Source: an uncultured Eubacteriales bacterium (GTDB lineage: Bacteria; Bacillota; Clostridia; Oscillospirales; Acutalibacteraceae). From it: a stretch of DNA of 64,000 nucleotides. How positions within the stretch are numbered: position 1 is the stretch's first letter; each line of letters starts with the position of its first letter. The DNA is taken from contig OMYO01000002.1 in NCBI GenBank assembly GCA_900315285.1, positions 1 through 64,000 of the forward strand, read 5' to 3'. Below are positions 49,041 to 56,542 of the stretch, piece after piece. The position numbers and the translations under genes were made by a program. Under the pieces are notes generated by a model, which was given only the letters and a program-made list of their open reading frames with translations, did no database searches and was not told the DNA's origin.

Positions 49041-50351
49041 TTATTTCTCACACTTCCAGTAGTGGACACAGTACGGCTCCAGGTCTGAGCCTGCGCCGAA
49101 GTCGTGAGTTGTACCGTCCACCAGGTCTTCTGCCATGCCACAACCAGCATCAAAGTCCGCATGATAGGTCTCGTCGCAGGCGTTTACTGCGACCAGAACC
49201 CGTTCCTGCTCCGTCTTCCTCTCGAAAATGAGCTGGCGGTTTGTCTGCAGCACCTGCCGATAACTGCCGTTGCAGAGGGCATCTGATCCCGCATGGGCTT
49301 GGGCGAAGGCTGCAATCTTGTCTGTAAGGTTGTTCCACTCAGGCTTCTCAATGTCCGGACGAAGCGCCCGGTCGGAACCCTCGCTGCGCATTCCCTCAAG
49401 ACCCCATTCGCTGCCATAGTAGAGGCAGGGGATGCCCGGCATACCAAACATGAGCCCGTACAGCGGAACAAGCTGATCCCTGTTGCTGAGAAGGGAGGCC
49501 ACCCGGTCCACATCGTGGTTGTCCGCAAAGCAGAGAAGGTGTTTTCCGCGGTACAGCGTCCATGGGTCATTTCCGAATTGGCGATTCAGGCTGTATCCTA
49601 TTTCAAACAGGTTCATGCTCTGAAAACTGGAGTAAAGGCCTTTGCGGCACTCATAGTTGGTGCAGCTGTGCAGCAGCCCGTCGCCGATAAGGCGGTTGTA
49701 GTCTCCGCCCAGGATTTCACCCAGAAGGAAAAACTCCGGCTTTAAGCCATCTGTAAAGGAGCGAAGTTCCCGGAGAAAATAGTCGGGGAGGAGATAGGCG
49801 ACGTCGAGACGGAGTCCATCAATATCATATTTTTCCACCCAGCTCTTCACCTGGTCCCGCAGATAGGAGCGGACCTCCGGGTTCTCCAGGTTTAGGCGGA
49901 CCAGCTCATAGTGGCCCTCCCAGCCCTCGTACCAGAAGCCGTCGTTGTACCCGGTGTTCCCTTCAAAGTTCAGGTGAAACCAGCTGCAGTAGCGAGAATT
50001 CTGTCGTTTCTCCCGGACGTCCCGGAACGGGCCGAAGTTGCGGCCCACATGGTTGAAGACACCGTCCAGGATGACGCGGATTCCCTGATCATGGCAGGCT
50101 GCGACCAGTTCCCTCAGGTCGCCATCGGTACCGAGCCGGGCATCCACGGTGCCGAAGTCCTCGGTGTCATAACCGTGAAAGTCACTTTGAAAAACCGGAC
50201 CGAGATAGAGGGCAGTAATGCCGAGCTGCTTCAGGTGAGGCAGCCAGTCCCGAATGCGAAGGATGCGGGGTGAACCGTCCCGGGGTGCGTCCAAAGCGCC
50301 GCAGGCGCCGAGCGGGTAGAACTGATAGAAAACTGCGTTGTTATACCACAT
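49041..50351 (-). CDS. GH13 alpha-amylase family glycosidase, cytosolic (436 aa)
   Basis: ATG 50351 (minus) follows GGGAGGGAAAG. The GH13 regions are all present: Asp-Gly-Val-Phe-Asn-His, nucleophile Asp183 in Asp-Gly-Leu-Arg-Leu-Asp-Val, acid/base Glu212 in Leu-Gly-Glu-Ile, and the stabiliser Asp280 in Phe-Ala-Asp-Asn-His-Asp. There is no signal peptide and the N-terminal starch-binding domain of neopullulanases is missing. It is therefore a short intracellular maltodextrin- or oligosaccharide-cleaving enzyme. It is the last gene of a minus-strand operon with two flavoproteins, an odd pairing with no obvious functional link. Confidence 0.9.
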   Translation of the reverse strand: MWYNNAVFYQFYPLGACGALDAPRDGSPRILRIRDWLPHLKQLGITALYLGPVFQSDFHGYDTEDFGTVDARLGTDGDLRELVAACHDQGIRVILDGVFNHVGRNFGPFRDVREKRQNSRYCSWFHLNFEGNTGYNDGFWYEGWEGHYELVRLNLENPEVRSYLRDQVKSWVEKYDIDGLRLDVAYLLPDYFLRELRSFTDGLKPEFFLLGEILGGDYNRLIGDGLLHSCTNYECRKGLYSSFQSMNLFEIGYSLNRQFGNDPWTLYRGKHLLCFADNHDVDRVASLLSNRDQLVPLYGLMFGMPGIPCLYYGSEWGLEGMRSEGSDRALRPDIEKPEWNNLTDKIAAFAQAHAGSDALCNGSYRQVLQTNRQLIFERKTEQERVLVAVNACDETYHADFDAGCGMAEDLVDGTTHDFGAGSDLEPYCVHYWKCEK

Positions 50352-50379
50352 ATACTTTCCCTCCCAAAGTCTTTCCGGT

Positions 50380-50389
50380 GGGCGATTCA
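50380..50389 (+). repeat. GGGCGATTYA dispersed repeat, copy 6
   Basis: GGGCGATTCA. On the minus strand its TGA is the stop codon of the flavoprotein gene at 50387-52006, the same arrangement as copy 2. Confidence 0.6.
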
Positions 50390-52006
50390 GTAGTCGTGTT
50401 CGTCCGTCATAATGGCCTCCGCCACCCGGATGCCGTCGACCCCGGCGCTGACGATGCCGCCGGCGTACCCGGCGCCTTCTCCACAGGGGTAGCAGCCGCC
50501 GAGGACGTCCTCACCGAGATAGCACTCCTTGAAGTCTCCGCGGACAATGCGTACCGGCGAGGAGCTCCTTGCCTCCGGCACCGTCAGTACGGCCTCCGGC
50601 ATGGCGAAGCCGTGAAGCTTTCGGTCCATTTGGACCAGGGCGTCGGCCATGACGTCGGTGACATGTTTCGGCAATACCTTTCGGATATCCGATGGCGTGA
50701 CACCGGTGGGGCAGCTCGGATGCACTGCACCCATATGGGTGGATGCCGTGTCGTTGAGAAAGTCCCCTACCAGCTGGGCCGGTGCGGTGTAGTCACCACC
50801 GCCGACATTAAATGCGGCACTTTCCATGTCCCGCTGCAGCTGGATGCCGCTCAGCGGGTGTTCACTTGGAAAACTCTCCGGGTTTATTCCCACGAGGACG
50901 GCGCTGTTAGAGTTCTCTCTGTCTCGGGCAAATTCCGACATGCCGTTAACGCAGATGCGTCCCTCTTCCGAGGAGGCATTGACCACCTGACCGCCCGGGC
51001 ACATGCAGAATGTGTAGGCGCCGCGGCTGTGGGGCGGGTGGCAGGCCATTTTATAGTTGGCGGCACCCAGGGCCGGATTCCCGGCGAAGTCGCCATACTG
51101 GGCGCGGTCTATGAATTCCCGCGGGTGCTCAATGCGGGCGCCCACGGAGAAGGGTTTCTGGATCATGGTAAGACCCTGGCCATACAGGGTTTCGATGGTG
51201 TCCCGGGAACTGTGCCCCAGGGCGAGCACCACCGTGTCGGTCTCCAAGTCGTGGGAGACACCGTCCTCCGTCTCATAGGAGAGACCGTGGATATAGTGGT
51301 TGGCAATAATGAGTCGGGTCATGCGGGAGCCAAAACGTACATCGCCCCCCAGACGGATGACCTCTTCCCGGATATTTTTGACAACGCCCACGAGGCGGTC
51401 CGTGCCAATATGGGGGTAGTTGGACCACAGGATGGACTCCGGGGCGCCGAAGGCCACGAAGTCGGTGAAAATTTTCCGGGTACGCGGGTCCTTGATTCCG
51501 GTGGTGAGCTTGCCGTCGGAGAACGTGCCGGCACCGCCCTCGCCGAACTGGATGTTGGACTCGGTGTTTAAATGCCGGCTGTCCCAGAACCCGTAGACGT
51601 CCTTGGTGCGCTGCTCCACGTCATGGCCGCGCTCCAGTACGATGGGGCGCAGGCCAGCACGGGCGAGCGTCAGAGCACACCACATGCCGGCAGGGCCAAA
51701 GCCGACAATGACCGGACGGAACTGGGACTTCCGTTTGAGCTCCACCGGGACATACTCATAAAATTCCGATTCCCGGACGCGCTTGCTGTCGGTGCGTTTC
51801 AGAACCTTTCTCTCGTCGGCGTGTACCCTGCAATCCACGGTGAGGACAAAGTGGACGTCATCTTTCCGGCGGGAGTCAATGGAACGGCGAAACAGGGAGA
51901 CCTCCTCAATGTCCGCGGGGTTGATCTTCATGACCTTGGCTGCAGCCCGTTTCACGTCGTCTTCCGTATATTCCAATGGCATTTTCAGCTGGTTGATTCT
52001 CAGCAT
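50387..52006 (-). CDS. FAD-dependent dehydrogenase, COG2509 type (539 aa)
   Basis: ATG 52006 (minus) follows AAGGAGAAGG inside the end of the upstream gene (7-nt overlap). Residues 1-90 are a ferredoxin-like N-terminal domain. Then comes the FAD site Val-Ile-Val-Gly-Phe-Gly-Pro-Ala-Gly-Met, Gly-Glu-Gly-Gly-Ala-Gly-Thr-Phe-Ser-Asp-Gly-Lys-Leu, and the C-terminal Gly-Glu-Gly-Ala-Gly-Tyr-Ala-Gly-Gly-Ile. These are hallmarks of a widely conserved, uncharacterised flavoprotein family found in Bacillota and plastids. Function unknown. Confidence 0.9.
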   Translation of the reverse strand: MLRINQLKMPLEYTEDDVKRAAAKVMKINPADIEEVSLFRRSIDSRRKDDVHFVLTVDCRVHADERKVLKRTDSKRVRESEFYEYVPVELKRKSQFRPVIVGFGPAGMWCALTLARAGLRPIVLERGHDVEQRTKDVYGFWDSRHLNTESNIQFGEGGAGTFSDGKLTTGIKDPRTRKIFTDFVAFGAPESILWSNYPHIGTDRLVGVVKNIREEVIRLGGDVRFGSRMTRLIIANHYIHGLSYETEDGVSHDLETDTVVLALGHSSRDTIETLYGQGLTMIQKPFSVGARIEHPREFIDRAQYGDFAGNPALGAANYKMACHPPHSRGAYTFCMCPGGQVVNASSEEGRICVNGMSEFARDRENSNSAVLVGINPESFPSEHPLSGIQLQRDMESAAFNVGGGDYTAPAQLVGDFLNDTASTHMGAVHPSCPTGVTPSDIRKVLPKHVTDVMADALVQMDRKLHGFAMPEAVLTVPEARSSSPVRIVRGDFKECYLGEDVLGGCYPCGEGAGYAGGIVSAGVDGIRVAEAIMTDEHDY

Positions 52007-53268
52007 GATCTGCCTTCTCCTTTCAATGCTGCTCTCTCCGCCATCTCTTTTCCGGCCAGGATGCCGGAGCCCCAGGCGAAGTGGAGGTTGTAGCCGCCGC
52101 AGATGCCGTCGGCGTTCAAAATTTCCCCGCTGAAGAACAGGCCGGGGACGCGAAAACTCTCAAGGCTGTGTTCCCGAAGTTCTTCCTCCGGTACGCCGCC
52201 GCGGGTGACCTGGGCATCCTTAAAACCGCGGGTGCCGGTGATATTTAGGCGAAATGCCTTGATTTCCTCTGCAATCCTCGCCAGCTGCTGCGTACGCAGC
52301 GTCGAGACCGCTGCCTCCTCTGATATTTCGGCACGGAGCAGGATCTCATGGGAGATCTTTCTGTTGAGAAGCCCCACGAGAAGTTCCCCGGCGGGACAAT
52401 TTGAGCGCATGCCGCTGCAGTCCCGCAGGTAGGAGAGGAGGACCGTGTCCGGGAGGTCCGGGCAGAAGTCGATGGTGAGGTAGGGGTGCTCGGTGCGGAG
52501 GAGAACCGCTGTGTCGCCCGAGAGCTGCATGGCCGCTATGCCGGAGAGACCGTAGTCAGTGAAGAGGATTTCTCCGCTCTCCAGCCCGATGGGGTGGCCG
52601 TCCGCACGGTGCAGCGTGATGGCCGCCCTTGCCCGGGTGCCCTTCATGCGCTTGACCGCTTTTAAGTCCCTGTCCTGCCCGGTCTTCAGCTGGACCAGGG
52701 CGGGGAAGATGGGGGCGTAGCGTATGCCCAGAGACTTCAGGATGCGGTAGCCGTCCCCGTCGGTCCCATGCGCTGCTGCTGCCTTTCCACCCAGAGCAAA
52801 CAGGACCATGTCCGCATACTCAGAGCCATTGAGGATGAATTCCCCATTTTCCCGGGCGATGGAGGATACGGCATAATCCGTACGAACTGTGACGCCGAGG
52901 CGCTGGCACTCAGAGAGCAATACGTTGCGAACCGAAGCGGCGTTCAGAGAGTAGGGGTAGAGGCGGCCGTCTTCCTCCCGAATCAGGAGACCCAGGGAGT
53001 GAAAGAAGTCCAGACAGTCCTCTGTCGTGAAGTGGTCCAGGACGTGGCGCAGGAGACCGGAGTCGCCGTTGTAGCGGCTGATGTCGATATCCTGGCACGA
53101 CAGGTTGCAGCGGCCATTTCCGGTGGCCAGGATCTTCTTTCCGGGCTCCGGGAGCTTCTCGTAGACCGTGATATGGGCGGGGAGGCCGGTGCGCTCCGCC
53201 TCCCTTCCCAGGGAGATGGCCCCGGCGAGACCGGAGGCGCCCCCTCCGAGGACGGCAAACTCTGTCAT
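52000..53268 (-). CDS. BaiN/YhiN-type flavoprotein (422 aa)
   Basis: ATG 53268 (minus) follows AAAGGAGAG; the frame to 53340 runs through the promoter. HI0933-like fold: Leu-Gly-Gly-Gly-Ala-Ser-Gly-Leu at the start, Lys-Ile-Leu-Ala-Thr-Gly-Asn-Gly-Arg-Cys-Asn-Leu-Ser, Gly-Gly-Lys-Ala, and the ending Cys-Gly-Gly-Tyr-Asn-Leu-His-Phe-Ala-Trp-Gly-Ser-Gly. Members have been linked to bile-acid dehydroxylation (BaiN) and other reductions. The assignment to bile acids here would need the bai genes, which are absent. First gene of the minus-strand operon, divergent from alaS. Confidence 0.9.
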   Translation of the reverse strand: MTEFAVLGGGASGLAGAISLGREAERTGLPAHITVYEKLPEPGKKILATGNGRCNLSCQDIDISRYNGDSGLLRHVLDHFTTEDCLDFFHSLGLLIREEDGRLYPYSLNAASVRNVLLSECQRLGVTVRTDYAVSSIARENGEFILNGSEYADMVLFALGGKAAAAHGTDGDGYRILKSLGIRYAPIFPALVQLKTGQDRDLKAVKRMKGTRARAAITLHRADGHPIGLESGEILFTDYGLSGIAAMQLSGDTAVLLRTEHPYLTIDFCPDLPDTVLLSYLRDCSGMRSNCPAGELLVGLLNRKISHEILLRAEISEEAAVSTLRTQQLARIAEEIKAFRLNITGTRGFKDAQVTRGGVPEEELREHSLESFRVPGLFFSGEILNADGICGGYNLHFAWGSGILAGKEMAERAALKGEGRSC

Positions 53269-53311
53269 GGCGGCTCTCCTTTCCTTATATAATCCGAAAA
53301 ATCGTAGAAAA

Positions 53312-53340
53312 AGTATAGTCCATTTGCGGGCAATTGACAA
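53312..53340 (-). promoter_or_regulatory. Promoter of the flavoprotein-flavoprotein-GH13 operon
   Basis: On minus, TTGTCA (53335-53340), exactly 17 nt, TATACT (53312-53317). Its -35 shares bases with the alaS -35. Confidence 0.82.
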
Positions 53341-53362
53341 TGAAAAGTTGCAGGAGTAATAT
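53334..53362 (+). promoter_or_regulatory. Promoter of alaS
   Basis: TTGACA (53334-53339), exactly 17 nt, TAATAT (53357-53362). The 40-nt leader is too short for a T-box. Confidence 0.85.
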
Positions 53363-53407
53363 TTATCCGTATATTTTAAATCTACTCAGGTAAGGAGATC
53401 CGTATCT

Positions 53408-56038
53408 ATGGAATGGACAGGACTGAATGAGCTCAGAGAGAAGTATCTGAGCTTTTTTGAAAGCAAAGGACACCTCCGCCTGCCGAGTTATTCCCTCGTT
53501 CCCCAGGGGGACAAGAGCCTTCTTCTCATCAACTCCGGCATGGCACCCATGAAAAAGTTCTTCACGGGAGAGGTGGAGCCGCCGCGCCATCGGGTCACCA
53601 CCTGTCAGAAGTGCATCCGCACCCCGGACATTGACGAGGTCGGACATACAGACCGCCACGGCACCTACTTTGAAATGCTCGGCAACTTCTCGTTCGGCGA
53701 CTATTTCAAGCACGAGGCCATTCCGTGGGCCTGGGAGTTTTTGACCAAGGAGCTGGAAATCCCGGAGGACAAGCTCTACTGTTCTGTCTATCTGGACGAC
53801 GATGAGGCCTATGACATCTGGACCAAGGAAATCGGCGTTCCCGAGGATCATATGGTCCGTCTCGGCAAAGAGGATAACTTCTGGGAGCACGGCGAGGGCC
53901 CCTGCGGTCCCTGCTCGGAAATCTACTATGACCGCGGTGAAGAATACGGCTGCGGAAAGCCCACCTGCGGCGTCGGCTGCGAGTGCGACCGCTACATGGA
54001 GATCTGGAACATCGTATTCTCCCAGTTCGTCAACGACGGCAACGGCAACTACACCCCCATGGACCATCCGAACATCGACACCGGAATGGGTCTGGAGCGC
54101 CTTGCCTGCGTAATGCAGAATGTCGGCAACCTGTTTGAGGTCGACACCGTACAGAATATCATGAAGACGGTCTGTGACATTGCAGACGTCAAATATCACG
54201 AGGACGAAAAAGTGGACGTCTCTCTCCGTGTCATCACGGACCACGTCCGTTCTGTCACCTTTATGATCGGCGACGGCATCCTCCCGTCCAACTCCGGCCG
54301 CGGCTATGTCCTGCGCCGGCTTCTCCGCCGTGCCGCCCGCCACGGACGCATCCTCGGCATTGACCGCCCGTTCCTCACCGAGGTGGCGGAAATGGTCATC
54401 CATGAGAACGCGGACCACTACAGCAACCTTGTGGACAAGCACGACTTCATCATGAATGTCATCCGCGCTGAGGAGGAGAGCTTCAACAAGACCATCGACA
54501 CCGGCACAGAGGTGCTGGACAAGATGATTGCCGGGGCAGACTCCCGTGTCCTCTCCGGAGAAGATGCCTTCAAGCTGGCCGACACGTTCGGCTTCCCCAT
54601 AGAGCTCACCCAGGAAATTGCCGCGGAAAAGGGCATGGACGTGGACCTGGAAAAATTTCAGCAGCTCACGGCCGAGGCAAGAGCCAGAGCCAAGGCAGAC
54701 GCCGCACAGAAAGACGTCGCCGAGGCCTGGAAGGGCAAGGAAGACGTGACAAAGGATCTTCCTGCCACTGTCTTCGAGGGCTATGAGAAGAATGTCACGG
54801 AGGGCAAAATCCTCGCCATTGTCAAGGACGGCGAGCTTGTGGACTCCGCTGACATCGACGAGGAGGTCATCCTCGTTCTGGACCGCACCACATTCTACGC
54901 CGAGTCCGGCGGACAGGTCGGAGACGTGGGTGTCATTGAGAATGGTGCATTCTCCTTCGAGGTCCAGAACACCGTTAAATCGCCCACAGGCGTATTCCTG
55001 CATGTCGGCTCCGCCACAGCTGGACTTGTTAAAGTCGGTGAGACGGTAACCACGTCCATTGATGTGGAGACAAGACACGACACCATGCGCAACCACACCG
55101 CAGCCCATCTCCTTCAGGCTGCTCTCCGCGAGGTCCTCGGCACCCATGTTGAGCAGGCTGGCCAGCTAGTTGACCCGAACTATGTCCGCTTCGACTTCAC
55201 CCATTTCTCGGCCATGACTGGCGAGGAACTCCAGAAAGTGGAGGACCGGGTCAATGAGGTCATTCTCTCCGACATCCCGGTGGTCACCCGCGTCATGAAG
55301 AAAGAGGAGGCCCAGAAGCTGGGCGCCATGATGCTGTTCGGTGAGAAGTACGGCGACATGGTCCGCGTTGTCAACGCAGGGGACTTCTCTGTGGAGTTCT
55401 GCGGTGGTACCCATGCTGACAGCACCGGTAAGCTCGGACTCTTCAAGATCGTATCGGAGAACTCTGTCGCTTCCGGCGTGCGCCGCATTGAGGCCGTCAC
55501 CGGACGCAACGTACTGAAATATATCGACGAGAAGAACAAACTCATCGGCGACACCGCCGCAGCTCTCAAGGTCGGAAATGTCAACGACATTGCCACCAAG
55601 GCCGCCTCGGTCAGCGCAGAGTTGAAGGACGCCGAGAAGGAAATCCGCGCGTTCCACGACAAGATGGCGGAGATGAGCGCCAAAGAGATGATGAGCGGCG
55701 GCGTTGACATCGACGGCCTGAAACTCGTGGTCTCCAAGGTGGAGGCCGCCGGCGGAGAGGTCCGCAAGCTGGCCGACAAGGCCAAGGAGCAGGGTGAGAA
55801 CACCATTGCCGTACTCGCCGGCGAGGCGAACGGCAAGGTTACGTTTGCCTGTGCCTGCGGCAAGGACGCCATTGCCAAGGGGGCCAATGCCGGCTCCATC
55901 GTCCGTGAGGTCGCCAAACTCTGCGGTGGCAACGGCGGCGGCAGACCGGACAGCGCCATGGCCGGCGGAAAGGACACCTCGAAAATTGACGAGGCCCTGG
56001 CCGCGGTGGAGGGCATTGTCCGCGGCATGCTGAAATAA
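53408..56038 (+). CDS. alaS: Alanyl-tRNA synthetase (876 aa)
   Basis: Charges tRNA-Ala. AAGGAG precedes ATG 53408. It has a class II catalytic domain (Met-Ala-Pro-Met-Lys-Lys-Phe-Phe, Gly-Arg-Gly-Tyr-Val-Leu-Arg-Arg) and a tRNA-binding domain. The editing domain has a zinc site: His-Thr-Ala-Ala-His-Leu and Cys-Gly-Gly-Thr-His. The C-terminal C-Ala domain has Gly-Gly-Asn-Gly-Gly-Gly-Arg-Pro-Asp. All domains are full length. Confidence 0.97.
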   Translation: MEWTGLNELREKYLSFFESKGHLRLPSYSLVPQGDKSLLLINSGMAPMKKFFTGEVEPPRHRVTTCQKCIRTPDIDEVGHTDRHGTYFEMLGNFSFGDYFKHEAIPWAWEFLTKELEIPEDKLYCSVYLDDDEAYDIWTKEIGVPEDHMVRLGKEDNFWEHGEGPCGPCSEIYYDRGEEYGCGKPTCGVGCECDRYMEIWNIVFSQFVNDGNGNYTPMDHPNIDTGMGLERLACVMQNVGNLFEVDTVQNIMKTVCDIADVKYHEDEKVDVSLRVITDHVRSVTFMIGDGILPSNSGRGYVLRRLLRRAARHGRILGIDRPFLTEVAEMVIHENADHYSNLVDKHDFIMNVIRAEEESFNKTIDTGTEVLDKMIAGADSRVLSGEDAFKLADTFGFPIELTQEIAAEKGMDVDLEKFQQLTAEARARAKADAAQKDVAEAWKGKEDVTKDLPATVFEGYEKNVTEGKILAIVKDGELVDSADIDEEVILVLDRTTFYAESGGQVGDVGVIENGAFSFEVQNTVKSPTGVFLHVGSATAGLVKVGETVTTSIDVETRHDTMRNHTAAHLLQAALREVLGTHVEQAGQLVDPNYVRFDFTHFSAMTGEELQKVEDRVNEVILSDIPVVTRVMKKEEAQKLGAMMLFGEKYGDMVRVVNAGDFSVEFCGGTHADSTGKLGLFKIVSENSVASGVRRIEAVTGRNVLKYIDEKNKLIGDTAAALKVGNVNDIATKAASVSAELKDAEKEIRAFHDKMAEMSAKEMMSGGVDIDGLKLVVSKVEAAGGEVRKLADKAKEQGENTIAVLAGEANGKVTFACACGKDAIAKGANAGSIVREVAKLCGGNGGGRPDSAMAGGKDTSKIDEALAAVEGIVRGMLK
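54976..54985 (-). repeat. GGGCGATTYA dispersed repeat, copy 7 (within alaS)
   Basis: GGGCGATTTA on minus, inside conserved alaS coding sequence. This copy could be chance. Confidence 0.3.
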
Positions 56039-56069
56039 TACGAATTTCCCCGGGCCATTCGAACCGTTC

Positions 56070-56085
56070 GTTCCCTATAGGGAAC
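56070..56085 (+). promoter_or_regulatory. Perfect 16-bp palindrome GTTCCCTATAGGGAAC
   Basis: Lies between alaS and the HIT gene, 51 nt ahead of the HIT start. No T run follows, so a protein-binding site or a short hairpin is more likely than a terminator. Confidence 0.5.
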
Positions 56086-56135
56086 CGTCTGTCCCTGACC
56101 CGGTGACATTTCCCTTCCAAAGGAGGAGAGTAAAC

Positions 56136-56474
56136 ATGGACTGCCTTTTCTGCAAGATCATTGCCGGGGAAATTCCCAGCAACAAGGTCTATGAGGATGA
56201 CCAGTGCTTTGCGTTCCGGGACATCAATCCCCAGGCTCCCACCCATATCCTGGTGGTGCCGAAGCAGCACATTGAGTCGGTCGACGCCATCGACAGCACG
56301 AACAGCGCTGTGGTCGGCCACATCTTTGAGGTCATTGCCAAAATCGCCAAGGAAGAGGGCCTCGAGAACGGCTACCGTGTCGTCTCCAACATCGGAGAAC
56401 AGGGTCAGCAGACCGTTCCGCATCTCCACTTCCACATCATCGGCGGCAGGGACATGACCTGGCCTCCGGGCTAA
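56136..56474 (+). CDS. HIT family nucleotide-binding protein (112 aa)
   Basis: ATG 56136 lies behind AAAGGAGGAGAG; the frame to 56103 is unsupported. Histidine-triad motif His-Leu-His-Phe-His near residue 100, and the N-terminal Cys-Leu-Phe-Cys-Lys-Ile-Ile-Ala-Gly-Glu-Ile-Pro-Ser typical of HinT-like phosphoramidases that hydrolyse AMP-amine adducts. Normal length. Its terminator overlaps the comEC start region. Confidence 0.93.
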   Translation: MDCLFCKIIAGEIPSNKVYEDDQCFAFRDINPQAPTHILVVPKQHIESVDAIDSTNSAVVGHIFEVIAKIAKEEGLENGYRVVSNIGEQGQQTVPHLHFHIIGGRDMTWPPG

Positions 56475-56502
56475 GACCTGTTAAAAACTGAATTTGCATG
56501 AG

Positions 56503-56542
56503 AGAACAGTCCTACCAGAACAAGGAAGGGCTGTTCTTTTTT
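56503..56542 (+). terminator. Terminator of the HIT gene, also covering the comEC ribosome binding site
   Basis: An 11-bp stem (arms 56503-56513 and 56527-56537, one G-U) with a six-T run at 56537-56542. The comEC ATG is the next base. The only Shine-Dalgarno-like sequence for comEC (AAGGAAGGG, 56522-56530) lies in the loop and right arm. Confidence 0.8.

Noticed and set aside
52000..53268. Bile-acid 7-dehydroxylation gene cluster, suggested by the BaiN-like protein
   Set aside because: No other bai-type gene lies nearby and the BaiN fold is widespread in bacteria unrelated to bile-acid metabolism.
53363..53407. T-box riboswitch in front of alaS
   Set aside because: The leader from the mapped promoter is only about 40 nt, with no GGTGG/ACCGCG core or terminator.
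53363..55147. A 594-codon minus-strand frame opposite alaS
   Set aside because: A shadow of alaS codon usage (Val/Gly/His-rich, no motifs), with no start signal.
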